Shown in pieces: positions 23,507 through 31,732 of a stretch of 64,000 bases of DNA (its first letter is position 1; each line of letters begins with the position of its first letter). Source of the stretch: an uncultured Lachnospiraceae bacterium (GTDB lineage Bacteria > Bacillota > Clostridia > Lachnospirales > Lachnospiraceae); NCBI GenBank assembly GCA_910588845.1, contig CAJURU010000014.1:1-64000 (forward strand), read 5' to 3'. The notes under the pieces were generated by a model. That model was not told the origin of the DNA and ran no database searches. It saw nothing but the letters and a program-made list of their open reading frames with translations. The position numbers and the translations under genes are program-made.

Positions 23507-25467
23507 GTTTCAACTTATCTCAGGCAGAGGCGATCGGACACGTCAAAGGGCCAATGCTGGTATTGGCAGGCCCGGGGTCCGGTAAGACCACTGTTATTAC
23601 GGAACGGACGAGGAATTTGATTTTAAACGAGGGCGTTGCGCCCTCGCATATCCTTGTCATCACATTTACCAAGGCGGCGGCGACAGAAATGAAGGAACGG
23701 TTTATCCGGTTGATGGGAGAGCAGAGATATCCCGTCACCTTCGGAACATTTCACGCGGTCTTTTTTCAAATTCTCAAATATGCCTATGGATTCAACAGTG
23801 GAAATATTGCCAGAGAAGAGCAGCGTTTTCAGTTCATGCGTGATATTATTGGGCGTATGCATTTGGAATATGAAGATGAAAATGAGTTTATCGGAGATTT
23901 GTTGGGAGAAATCAGCCTTGTAAAGAATACGGGAATTCCTCTGGAACATTATTATTCAAAGAATTGTGCAAAGGAGATTTTTGAGAAGATATATCAGGCG
24001 TATGACGGTGTGATGCGCCGGCGGCGTCTGATTGATTTTGATGATATGCTGGTTTACTGTTATGAGCTGCTTACTCAGCGAAGGGATATCCTCTCGTCCT
24101 GGCAGCGGAAATTTCAGTATGTTCTGATTGATGAGTTTCAGGATATCAATAAGGTGCAGTTTGAGATAATTAAAATGCTGGCTCTGCCGGAGAATAATCT
24201 GTTTGTGGTAGGGGATGACGATCAGTCTATTTACCGTTTTCGAGGAGCGAAGCCGGAGTTGATGTTGGGGTTTGAAAAGACTTATCCTCAGGCCAAGCGG
24301 GTGCTTTTGAACATTAATTACCGTTCACCGGGGGAAATTGTAGAATCATCTTTGCGTCTCATTTCGCATAATGCGCAGCGGTTTGAAAAAAAGATTCAAT
24401 CGTATATGGAAAACGATCTTTTGTCCGATAAAGCGATAGAAAATACACAGCTGCTTACCGAAGCGAAAGATAATTCTTTGTGTGCGGGCGAAAAGCAGCA
24501 TGTCCTGCCGGAGAATGGGAGCATTTGTTACCATATCTGGAACAGCCAGCAGGATGAGGGGAAGGGGATTATCGAGCAGATCCTACAGTCTTGCAGGTCG
24601 GGGTATACGTACAATGACTGTGCAGTGTTGTTCCGCACGAATACGCAGCCAAGGATGTTTATGTCCCAACTTATGGCGTATAACATTCCTTTTTGTACGC
24701 GTGATAATATCCCTAATTTGTATGAACATTGGATTACCCGGGATGTGCTCACTTACATACGCCTTGCACTAGGCAGCCGCAGCCGCAAGGATGTGTTGGG
24801 AATCATGAATCGTCCCAATCGTTATATTACAAGAGAGAGCTTGGAAGAGGAGACGGTGGCCTTTGATGTGTGGGCGGATTATTTTTATGATAAGAACCAA
24901 CATTGGGTGGCGGAGCGCATTGAACAGCTCGAAGCGGATTTGCGTGTTATTAGCCGCCTGGGTCCATTTGCGGCGATGAATTATATCAGGATGGGAATCG
25001 GATACGAGGAGTATTTGCAGGAGTATGCGGAGTACCGCAGGATTAGCGCAGATAATCTTATAGAAGTACTCGATGAATTGCATGATGATGCCAGGGCATT
25101 TGCGGACTATGATGCATGGTTTGCACATATGGAGGCGTACACCAAGGAGTTGCAGCAACAGAAAAAGCAACAGGAATTGTCGGGGGACTGCTTATCTCTG
25201 TCCACGCTTCATAGCGCTAAGGGGCTGGAATATCCGATTGTGCATATTCTGGATGTCAATGAGGAATTGATGCCCTACAAGAAGGCTGTTATGGACGCAG
25301 ATATCCAGGAAGAACGGCGGATGTTTTATGTAGGAATTACTCGTGCCAGAGAGAGGCTCTATATCCATAGCGTGAAGAAGTATAATGGCAGAGAGGTAGA
25401 TATTTCACGGTTTGTGGGAGAGATGCAGGGGATGGGGACGGAGAGCGGCTTGTACAATGCAAATTGA
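23503..25467 (+). CDS. UvrD/Rep-family superfamily 1 DNA helicase
   Basis: A 654-residue 3'-5' helicase. Motif I is G-P-G-S-G-K-T-T (about 23), Ia T-F-T-K-A-A-A, II I-D-E-F-Q-D-I, III V-G-D-D-D-Q-S-I-Y-R-F-R-G-A, IV N-Y-R-S, V S-T-L-H-S-A-K-G-L-E-Y, VI Y-V-G-I-T-R-A-R-E-R-L. It is shorter than PcrA (about 740) and lacks the long C-terminal tail, so it is probably a second, accessory UvrD-like helicase for repair or for displacing bound proteins. Translationally coupled to gltX. Confidence 0.92.
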   Translation: MSFNLSQAEAIGHVKGPMLVLAGPGSGKTTVITERTRNLILNEGVAPSHILVITFTKAAATEMKERFIRLMGEQRYPVTFGTFHAVFFQILKYAYGFNSGNIAREEQRFQFMRDIIGRMHLEYEDENEFIGDLLGEISLVKNTGIPLEHYYSKNCAKEIFEKIYQAYDGVMRRRRLIDFDDMLVYCYELLTQRRDILSSWQRKFQYVLIDEFQDINKVQFEIIKMLALPENNLFVVGDDDQSIYRFRGAKPELMLGFEKTYPQAKRVLLNINYRSPGEIVESSLRLISHNAQRFEKKIQSYMENDLLSDKAIENTQLLTEAKDNSLCAGEKQHVLPENGSICYHIWNSQQDEGKGIIEQILQSCRSGYTYNDCAVLFRTNTQPRMFMSQLMAYNIPFCTRDNIPNLYEHWITRDVLTYIRLALGSRSRKDVLGIMNRPNRYITRESLEEETVAFDVWADYFYDKNQHWVAERIEQLEADLRVISRLGPFAAMNYIRMGIGYEEYLQEYAEYRRISADNLIEVLDELHDDARAFADYDAWFAHMEAYTKELQQQKKQQELSGDCLSLSTLHSAKGLEYPIVHILDVNEELMPYKKAVMDADIQEERRMFYVGITRARERLYIHSVKKYNGREVDISRFVGEMQGMGTESGLYNAN

Positions 25468-25572
25468 TTTTATAGGCAAAAAGCTCCATTTTCATTGTAC
25501 TGATAACGGTTAGAAGGAAAATTTTTGAAAAGAAGAAAAAGGAGGCGTCGCATTAACATAAATTACAAGTTA

Positions 25573-25658
25573 TAGATTCGTTCAAAAAGGTTTATATTGC
25601 TTTGCTGCATAAGCGGCAAGACCCTTTGAACAAGTAAATATATTAGTGCGACAGCCTC
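25573..25658 (+). repeat. Structured intergenic repeat, copy 2
   Basis: Homologous to 17005-17084, in the same orientation. Outer stem GTTCAAA (25580-25586) with TTTGAAC (25625-25631); inner hairpin TTGCTGC-ATAA-GCGGCAA (25602-25619). Relative to copy 1 the inner left arm TTGTCGC has become TTGCTGC, exchanging G-U and G-C pairs while keeping all seven pairs. It lies between the helicase stop and the convergent DUF1292 gene. The remaining 25659-25718 holds only a small palindrome ACAAGC-GATT-GCTTGT (25683-25698). Confidence 0.7.
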
Positions 25659-25718
25659 CTGTCTTTGCCTGATGGCAGTCATACAAGCGATTGCTTGTCT
25701 TAGGGAATAATAGGATTG

Positions 25719-26081
25719 CTACACATCTTCCGCATCCAGCATTTCATCTATCTCATCCCATTCATTCCATTCGGATTCATCCAAAAGCTCGTCAAAACGC
25801 TTCGTCACTGCTTCAAGTTCTTCTTCATCTTCAATGTTCTCAAGGGATGGATTACCGTCTTCATCCTCGAAATAACGGTAAATAAATGCTTCAAGTTCTT
25901 CGCTGTCGTCATCTTCCTCTGCGGGAACCAGGACAATGTAATTCTGATCTTCTAAATCGAAGATTGTGAGTATTTCGCATTCTACTTCCGAATTGTCGTC
26001 CAGGGTTAGAGTGACGCGTAAATCTTCCATATTATCTTCCTCTGGCGTGTTGGCAGGGGAGGTGTTTGGCTTATCTTTCAT
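25719..26081 (-). CDS. DUF1292 acidic protein
   Basis: A 120-residue, strongly acidic protein. Residues about 20-90 match DUF1292 (YrzB-like): V-T-L-T-L-D-D-N-S-E-V-E-C-E-I-L, the F-D-L-E-D-Q-N-Y-I-V-L-V-P core, and F-I-Y-R-Y-F-E-D-E-D-G-N-P. No catalytic motif, signal or membrane segment. Family function unknown. It lies 27 bases downstream of the HD-GYP gene on the same strand. Confidence 0.8.
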   Translation of the reverse strand: MKDKPNTSPANTPEEDNMEDLRVTLTLDDNSEVECEILTIFDLEDQNYIVLVPAEEDDDSEELEAFIYRYFEDEDGNPSLENIEDEEELEAVTKRFDELLDESEWNEWDEIDEMLDAEDV

Positions 26082-26108
26082 GGCGGGTACCTCGTTCTTT
26101 CTATTTAT

Positions 26109-27197
26109 TTATATGATTGCCTGAATGTAAAGTTCAGGATGTTTCACAAGGTCGATACATTCACCGGAAGCAAGACGCAGCAGAGGGCGGGAGCGGTGAA
26201 TTGTGTTATTCATGATAACAGTGCCGGTATTGCCGTCGCTTAACAATACAGTATTGCCCATATAAGTGTCAAGAATGCGCGTCATGAAGGTGATAATATA
26301 TTCTATGTCATACTTTTCTAAGCCTTCCCGCTCGAAAGTGGCGATAACCTCGAAAGGACAGTAGCCTTTGCGGTAAGGGCGGTTGGAGGTCATGGCGTCA
26401 TAGACGTCGGCGATAGCGATGATTTTAGCAAAATCAGGTATCTCATCTTTTGTTAATCCTGCCGGGTAGCCGCTGCCGTCACACCTTTCATGATGCATAA
26501 GCGCGGCCTGTCTGATGCGATCGTCCAAATTCTGTCCTGCAAGGACTTCGGCGCCGTTTTCAGCATGTTTTTTGACCGCTTCATATTCTTTGGGAGTGAG
26601 TGCAGAAGGTTTCAGCAAAATGTTGGGGTCGATGGTGCATTTCCCAATATCGTGCAGAAGCCCGGCGAGCGTCAGAACGTCTAAATCTTCCTCTGAAAGC
26701 TCCAGCCATTCTCCCAACATACGGCCAATCAAAGCAACGTTGATGCTGTGTGCGAAAGTGGTATCGTCAATTTGGCGCATGTTGTGCAGCATGTCAAATA
26801 CAGAGAGTGAAGTAAGACGGTCAGCATAAAGGGTGCTTACCTGATCTATTAGAGCCCGGGATTCTACCGGGATATTTTTATTTAAAAGGTCATCAAAAGA
26901 TGATTCCAGATAGCGAGACTTTTTATCATAGTCCACTTTGAATGTGTGGAATTCTTTGCTTACTTTTACTTTCTGGGAGTAGGAGACGGGTTCTTTCTGT
27001 TTGCCGGAATCTGTACCCTCGGCAATGTCGGAGGGTTCCTGAATGTTCACCCATTCAATTCCATAAAATTCCAAGCGGGAGACCTGCTGTGCTGTGAGAA
27101 GCGTATGGGCAGAGAGTATCATCTGACCCGTTTTGGTATACACAGGCGTTGCAGTGTAAGAGCCTGTCTGGATGTCTTTTATTGCTGTTTTGATCAT
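26109..27197 (-). CDS. HD-GYP domain cyclic-di-GMP phosphodiesterase
   Basis: A 362-residue cytoplasmic protein. A N-terminal region of about 130 residues (DUF3391-like position) is followed by an HD-GYP domain: H-S-I-N-V-A, H-D-I-G-K (metal-binding HD), H-A-E-N-G-A, H-H-E-R-C-D-G-S-G-Y-P (the GYP signature, about 228-238), and I-A-D-V-Y-D-A-M-T. Such enzymes hydrolyse c-di-GMP to pGpG/GMP. A PilZ/YcgR effector is encoded in the flagellar operon at 62.7 kb, so both may act in motility control. The start has AGAGGA upstream. Confidence 0.92.
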   Translation of the reverse strand: MIKTAIKDIQTGSYTATPVYTKTGQMILSAHTLLTAQQVSRLEFYGIEWVNIQEPSDIAEGTDSGKQKEPVSYSQKVKVSKEFHTFKVDYDKKSRYLESSFDDLLNKNIPVESRALIDQVSTLYADRLTSLSVFDMLHNMRQIDDTTFAHSINVALIGRMLGEWLELSEEDLDVLTLAGLLHDIGKCTIDPNILLKPSALTPKEYEAVKKHAENGAEVLAGQNLDDRIRQAALMHHERCDGSGYPAGLTKDEIPDFAKIIAIADVYDAMTSNRPYRKGYCPFEVIATFEREGLEKYDIEYIITFMTRILDTYMGNTVLLSDGNTGTVIMNNTIHRSRPLLRLASGECIDLVKHPELYIQAII

Positions 27198-27328
27198 ATG
27201 AAGTTCCTCTTTTCTTTAGAGTAAATTGTCGTAACTGTTTAATACCCCAAGTTACAGGTTCTTTTTCAATAGAATACCATAATTGTGAAAAAAATTCCAC
27301 TGTTATCCAGACAATTGTTAAAATTCCC

Positions 27329-27357
27329 TTTCCAAAATCTTTGTGAGTTGTTATAAT
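27329..27357 (+). promoter_or_regulatory. Promoter of the GH13-like gene, with GAAACAG repeats
   Basis: TTTCCA (27329-27334), a 17-base spacer and TATAAT (27352-27357). Three direct repeats of GAAACAG (27360-27380) follow at the expected transcript start. The rest of the divergent gap 27198-27328 is AT-rich with nothing else recognised. Confidence 0.5.
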
Positions 27358-27408
27358 AAGAAACAGGAAACAGGAAACAGAGATTAACAGACAGCATAGG
27401 AGGAGCAT

Positions 27409-29337
27409 ATGAATTTTCAAATCTGTACCGGAATCCAAGAACAGGCAGGTGTGACGAAGCAGGGAAATGTAATTTTATTTTCCATTCAGGCGCCGCAGGA
27501 CGCCAAGTGTAAGCTGCTGTTATACCCAAGAGACAATGGAACGGTTGCGAAAATTCCTATGAAGGCGAACGAAAGCAGGAGAACTCTGTATACTGTGGGG
27601 GTACAGGGGCTGGATTGGGAGAATTACGATTATAATTTTGAGGTTAATGCAAAAGAATCAACTGACCGGTATGCCCATAGGATCACCGGGCGGGAAATCT
27701 GGGGGGATGAGAGGCGTATGCCTTTGTCCTGGCAGGCGGAGCCGTTTGTGCCGCAACGGGAGAGAATACGCAAGGCTGAGGAGGAAGCACAGCGGACAGG
27801 TAACACAGTAAGCAAGCAAAATGGCAAAGATAAGGTTAAAATTAAAAGTTCTTTTTATTTTTCGGATTTTAAATGGAAGAAAGAAAAATTTCCGCAAATT
27901 CCCAAAGAGGATATGGTGATTTATAAGCTTCATGCGCGTGGATTTTCAATGGGGATGCGCAGCAGTAATGCAAAAAGAGGCACAGTTGGGGCAATTGAAC
28001 ATAGACTTGACGACTTGAAGCAGATGGGTGTCACCACATTACTTTTTATGCCTCTGTATGAATTTGAGGAGATCCTTGTCTTGGACGAGAATAAGGAGCA
28101 GAAGCATTCCAAAACGCAGCTTAATTACTGGGGCTACACAGAGGGCAGTTATTTTGCGCCCAAAGCTTCTTTTCTCAGGGAGAACAACCCGGATGAACTG
28201 AAACGTTTAATTCTCAAGATGCATCAGAAAAATATCGAATGCGTTTTGGAATTTTATTTTCCGCAAAAGATGAATCCACATTTAATAATGGATGTTCTTC
28301 ACTATTGGCGCGAAGAATATCATGTAGATGGGTTCCGAATTATCGGCAGCCCACAAGGCGCCCGGTTGGCGGCAATGGATGATAAGCTTGGCGGATGCAA
28401 ATTGTTTTTTGATGAGTTTCCAGAAGATTTAGCGCAAGATCCGCAGAGGTTTGGCCCGGAGCTATTTGCTTACAATGATAGATTTCTCTATGAGGTACGC
28501 AAGATGCTCAATCATCAGGGCGGTAATATCTATGAATTTGCCTGCCAGATGCGCAGGCAGCAGAAGCGGCAGGGTTTTGTGAATTTTATAGCGGAGAATA
28601 ACGGTTTTACCTTGTGGGACGTCTTTTCTTACGAGTATAAGCATAATGAATTAAATGACGAAGATAACCGTGATGGCAACCGTTGGAATTTCAGTACGAA
28701 CTGCGGGCAGGAAGGGTTCAGCCGCAAACGCCCGGTTCTTGATTTGCGCAAACGCCAGGTTAAGAATGCATTGACTGCGCTGTTCTTTGCGCAGGGTGTT
28801 CCTATGTTGTGGATGGGGGACGAATGTGGAAATTCTCAGAATGGCAATAACAATGCATATTGTCAGGATAATGAGATAGGCTGGAAGGATTGGAAGAATA
28901 ATACAATTAGCAGACAGATTGTTGATTATGTCAGGGAGCTTGCCAGGCTGAGAAGAGACTGTCTAATGTTGCGAAGTCCCAATCCTTATCGGATGATGGA
29001 TTACGAGAATCTGGGCTGTCCGGATCTGTCTTACCACAGTGATGGCGGCTGGCGGATAGATTTTGATATGAACCGCAGCTTTATCGGCATGTATTATGCC
29101 GGAGAATACGTTCATGCCAAGGAGAGTATCTATATTGCATATAATTTTCAGTATTCTACGCAGAAGTTTGCGCTGCCTGGGAACATGGAATGGAAATTGT
29201 TGCTGGACACCTCGCGTGAGCAGTCGGTGTTAGAAGAACCGAAAATGGTGGGCCGGGTGCAGGAATTTCGTGTGCGCGAGCAGTCTGTCTGTCTTTTGTC
29301 CGGCAGGCCCATCCGCGGGAGAGAGAAAGGGGCATAG
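27409..29337 (+). CDS. GH13 isoamylase/GlgX-like protein with altered catalytic residues
   Basis: A 642-residue protein with an N-terminal beta domain (about 1-110) and an alpha-amylase barrel similar to glycogen-debranching GH13 enzymes (I-Y-K-L-H-A-R-G-F, Y-W-G-Y, H-N-E-L-N-D-E-D-N-R-D-G-N-R-W-N, M-L-W-M-G-D-E). The catalytic positions look changed. The strand-4 segment V-D-G-F-R-I-I-G-S (306-314) replaces the usual GFRFDLA, losing the nucleophile Asp. The strand-7 segment E-N-N-G-F-T-L-W-D (396-404) replaces the usual HDGFTL. F-F-D-E-F (333-337) may keep a Glu at strand 5, but this is uncertain. It could bind glycogen without cutting it, or use another mechanism. First gene of a unit with TraX-like and DUF5662 genes. 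Confidence 0.8.
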   Translation: MNFQICTGIQEQAGVTKQGNVILFSIQAPQDAKCKLLLYPRDNGTVAKIPMKANESRRTLYTVGVQGLDWENYDYNFEVNAKESTDRYAHRITGREIWGDERRMPLSWQAEPFVPQRERIRKAEEEAQRTGNTVSKQNGKDKVKIKSSFYFSDFKWKKEKFPQIPKEDMVIYKLHARGFSMGMRSSNAKRGTVGAIEHRLDDLKQMGVTTLLFMPLYEFEEILVLDENKEQKHSKTQLNYWGYTEGSYFAPKASFLRENNPDELKRLILKMHQKNIECVLEFYFPQKMNPHLIMDVLHYWREEYHVDGFRIIGSPQGARLAAMDDKLGGCKLFFDEFPEDLAQDPQRFGPELFAYNDRFLYEVRKMLNHQGGNIYEFACQMRRQQKRQGFVNFIAENNGFTLWDVFSYEYKHNELNDEDNRDGNRWNFSTNCGQEGFSRKRPVLDLRKRQVKNALTALFFAQGVPMLWMGDECGNSQNGNNNAYCQDNEIGWKDWKNNTISRQIVDYVRELARLRRDCLMLRSPNPYRMMDYENLGCPDLSYHSDGGWRIDFDMNRSFIGMYYAGEYVHAKESIYIAYNFQYSTQKFALPGNMEWKLLLDTSREQSVLEEPKMVGRVQEFRVREQSVCLLSGRPIRGREKGA

Positions 29338-29347
29338 ACAGAAGTAA

Positions 29348-30010
29348 ATGGAAGATAAACAGGAAGTATTTGGCGTCAATGGGTTTACTCTGAAATGCAT
29401 TGCCATGGCTTGTATGCTCATTGACCATACAGGGGCGGTGCTGTTTCCGCAATACAGGATTTTGCGGGTAATCGGGAGGCTGGCTTTTCCCATCTATTGT
29501 TTTCTCTTGGTAGAGGGGGCTATGCATACCAGTAATATCCGCAAATATGAGATGCGGCTGTTCGGCTTCGCCTTGATTTCGGAGATTCCGTTTGACCTCG
29601 CTTTCAGAAGGAGCATTAACTGGGAACATCAGAATGTATTTTTTACGCTGCTGCTGGGAGTGGTGGCGATAGATTTGGCAAAACAGTGCGGGAATAAATT
29701 AAGTGAAGTTTTGATTTTTTGTGTAATGATTGTAGCGGCAGAGTTTTTGAACACGGATTATGGCGGAAAGGGAATTGTTTTCATATTGTGCTATTATCTC
29801 TTGTTCGAGAGAAAAGTTGTAAAGCAGCTATTGTTTGCAGTGGAAAATTTTTTGCTTTATGGCAGAGGTATTCAGATGTATGCTTCTCTGGCGATAGTCC
29901 CTATGTTAATGTATAATGGCAAAAAAGGACCGTCCCTAAAATTTTTTTTCTATGTTTTTTATCCGCTTCACTTGTTAATCCTATATTTAATAGTTGAGAT
30001 GATTTATTGA
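29348..30010 (+). CDS. TraX-like membrane protein
   Basis: A 220-residue polytopic membrane protein with about seven helices. The TraX family pattern is clear: F-T-L-K-C-I-A-M-A-C-M-L-I-D-H-T-G, then I-G-R-L-A-F-P-I-Y-C-F-L-L-V-E-G and I-S-E-I-P-F-D-L-A-F. In F plasmid TraX acetylates pilin; chromosomal homologues in Clostridia are related to acyltransferases of unknown target. It starts 10 bases after the GH13-like gene. Confidence 0.82.
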   Translation: MEDKQEVFGVNGFTLKCIAMACMLIDHTGAVLFPQYRILRVIGRLAFPIYCFLLVEGAMHTSNIRKYEMRLFGFALISEIPFDLAFRRSINWEHQNVFFTLLLGVVAIDLAKQCGNKLSEVLIFCVMIVAAEFLNTDYGGKGIVFILCYYLLFERKVVKQLLFAVENFLLYGRGIQMYASLAIVPMLMYNGKKGPSLKFFFYVFYPLHLLILYLIVEMIY

Positions 30011-30036
30011 AATTCTATAATATTGCGAGGTGAACT

Positions 30037-30621
30037 ATGAAGGCTTGGCAGCATTTGAAGACGATCAACCATCATAAAATTTTGGTGATGCGCGGCTGTT
30101 TCCGGGTGGGGCTGTATAAACAGGGGTTATTACACGACTTGTCTAAGTATAGCCCCACAGAATTTTTGGTGGGCTGCAAGTATTACCAGGGCAATCTGAG
30201 TCCTAATAATATTGAGCGTTTGGAAAAGGGCTATTCTCAGGCGTGGCTGCACCATAAAGGAAGGAATAAGCATCATCTGGAATATTGGATTGATTACGGA
30301 GTTGGGGAGAAAAAAGGAATTACCGGCATGAAAATGCCGTTAAAGTACGTTGTGGAGATGTTCATCGACCGCGTATCGGCGTCTAAGAATTATCAAAAGG
30401 AAAAATATACAGATAAGAGCGCGCTCGAATATTATGAGCATGGCAAGGAGCATCATGTCCTGCATGAGGACAGCAAAGCCCTGTTGGAAGAGCTTTTGCA
30501 TATGCTGGCAGAGCAGGGAGAGGATGTTACCTTTGATTACATTAAGCATGTGCTGCTTAAGCAGAAGGATTATGGCACGCCGTATCAAAAGCCGGCGAAC
30601 CCTGGGATTCAGCGGAATTGA
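30037..30621 (+). CDS. DUF5662 family protein
   Basis: A 194-residue soluble protein. Family marks are H-H-K-I-L-V-M-R-G-C-F-R-V-G-L, L-L-H-D-L-S-K-Y-S-P-T-E-F and W-L-H-H-K-G-R-N-K-H-H-L-E-Y-W. The His/Asp-rich segments resemble a metal-binding helical site reminiscent of HD domains, which is inference. No known function. Its last 13 bases overlap the convergent DUF4250 gene. Confidence 0.75.
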   Translation: MKAWQHLKTINHHKILVMRGCFRVGLYKQGLLHDLSKYSPTEFLVGCKYYQGNLSPNNIERLEKGYSQAWLHHKGRNKHHLEYWIDYGVGEKKGITGMKMPLKYVVEMFIDRVSASKNYQKEKYTDKSALEYYEHGKEHHVLHEDSKALLEELLHMLAEQGEDVTFDYIKHVLLKQKDYGTPYQKPANPGIQRN

Positions 30622-30785
30622 TTTTGCCTGGCATCATAGTGATAATCAATAACAGCCAGTCGGTTGGCGATTTCCTCCGCAGTTAAATCGGCGTCGTTAC
30701 AGAGTTCTTCCAGTGTTGAATGGTAATCTCTCAGGTAAGTGTTGACGACGCTGAGTAACATAACGGGATCTTTGGGCAAATTCAT
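30609..30785 (-). CDS. DUF4250 small protein, 58 residues
   Basis: A short gene read directly from the minus strand: M-N-L-P-K-D-P-V-M-L-L-S-V-V-N-T-Y-L-R-D, then Y-H-S-T-L-E-E-L-C, and ending I-D-Y-H-Y-D-A-R-Q-N-Q-F-R. This is the full pattern of DUF4250, a small helical family of Clostridia, probably helix-turn-helix-like. CGGAGGT lies 7 bases upstream of the ATG. It has its own promoter and a structured leader of about 120 bases. Confidence 0.85.
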   Translation of the reverse strand: MNLPKDPVMLLSVVNTYLRDYHSTLEELCNDADLTAEEIANRLAVIDYHYDARQNQFR

Positions 30786-30810
30786 GGCAGATACCTCCGT
30801 GTTTTTATTT

Positions 30811-30905
30811 CTGCGGGCAATCTACCCGCAGGATCCTCAGCCAAGCAGCCGCGCTGGCGCGGATAGTTGACTACTGTTCAACGCCGCGGATTTTGCGGCT
30901 TTCTG
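30811..30905 (-). ncRNA. Structured leader or small RNA ahead of the DUF4250 gene
   Basis: Between the minus-strand promoter and the DUF4250 ribosome site are four successive hairpins: GCCGC/GCGGC (30883-30899), GTTGA/TCAAC (30866-30882), CCGCGC-GCGCGG with a 2-base loop (30849-30862), and CTGCGGG/CCCGCAG (30811-30831). The last is followed by A-rich sequence, not a T run, so it is not a typical terminator on this strand. I do not recognise a known riboswitch. It may be a cis-regulatory leader or a stable small RNA. Confidence 0.5.
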
Positions 30906-30909
30906 TGTC

Positions 30910-30938
30910 AGTATACTCTCTTTTTACAGGTATGACAA
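30910..30938 (-). promoter_or_regulatory. Promoter of the DUF4250 leader
   Basis: On the minus strand TTGTCA (30938-30933), a 17-base spacer and TATACT (30915-30910). Confidence 0.65.
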
Positions 30939-30960
30939 GTTGAATTTTATATGGAAAGGC

Positions 30961-30988
30961 ACTTCAAGGCTTGATTTTTCATAAAATA
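30961..30988 (+). promoter_or_regulatory. Candidate sigma-K (or sigma-E) promoter of sigK
   Basis: AC (30961-30962), 17 bases, then CATAAAATA (30980-30988). The sigma-K consensus known from B. subtilis is AC-N16/17-CATAnnnTA; sigma-E shares a similar -10. It fits autoregulated expression in the mother cell. Confidence 0.4.
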
Positions 30989-31014
30989 TAATAAATCAGC
31001 TAAGAGGTGCTTTT

Positions 31015-31632
31015 TTGAAAACTTTTTTAAAGCCGCTGAATGTGGAGGAAGAAAAATATTATCTGAAGAAAATGAGAGAGGGCAGCCTTGAAGCTAAACA
31101 TATCCTGATTGAACGGAATCTGAGGCTGGTTGCGCATATTTCCAGGAAATACCAGAACGGGGAAGAGGATATGGAGGATTTGATTTCCATAGGTACTATC
31201 GGTCTCATCAAGGCAATTGCCACCTTTAATTATGAGCGCGGCAATCGTCTGGCTACTTATGCCGCCCGCTGCATAGACAACGAGCTTCTAATGTATTTCC
31301 GTGGGAAAAAGAAGACTTCGCGGGAAGTGTCGCTGTATGAGCCTATCGGGACAGACAAAGAGGGAAATCAAATTAATCTTATGGATGTGGTTGAGAGCAC
31401 AGACAGAGAAATTTTTGAGATTATTGAGTTGAAGAGCAATACCAAAAAGATATACGAAATGATCCCTAGGGTGCTTGGAAGCAGAGAAAGACAGATTATT
31501 GAATGGCGATATGGGCTGTATAACAAAAAGCCGCTGACTCAGCGGGAAATAGCGGATAAACTGGGAATTTCCCGTTCCTATGTCAGCAGGATTGAAAAAC
31601 GTGCCCTGGAGAAATTGAAAAGCTGTTTTTGA
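31015..31632 (+). CDS. sigK: Sporulation sigma factor SigK, without pro-sequence
   Basis: A 205-residue sigma-70 family factor. Region 2 has N-L-R-L-V-A-H-I-S-R-K-Y and E-D-L-I-S-I-G-T-I-G-L-I-K-A; region 4 has T-Q-R-E-I-A-D-K-L-G-I-S-R-S-Y-V-S-R, all as in SigK, the late mother-cell factor. It starts at a TTG (31015) behind AAGAGGTG. An in-frame stop at 30982-30984 rules out the roughly 20-residue membrane pro-sequence that B. subtilis cleaves, so the protein would be active when made, as in Clostridioides difficile. The gene is not interrupted by a skin element. Confidence 0.88.
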   Translation: MKTFLKPLNVEEEKYYLKKMREGSLEAKHILIERNLRLVAHISRKYQNGEEDMEDLISIGTIGLIKAIATFNYERGNRLATYAARCIDNELLMYFRGKKKTSREVSLYEPIGTDKEGNQINLMDVVESTDREIFEIIELKSNTKKIYEMIPRVLGSRERQIIEWRYGLYNKKPLTQREIADKLGISRSYVSRIEKRALEKLKSCF

Positions 31633-31732
31633 GAAACAGCTTTTCAAGCACGGCAAACTATGGTATGATACATATATCTTTTTTCCGGGCGTGTCTGCCC
31701 GCATATCCCAACCAGCACAAAGGGAGGTAATT

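Noticed and set aside
30961..31632. sigK interrupted by a skin element
   Set aside because: The gene is continuous from region 2 to region 4; no insertion or recombinase is present.
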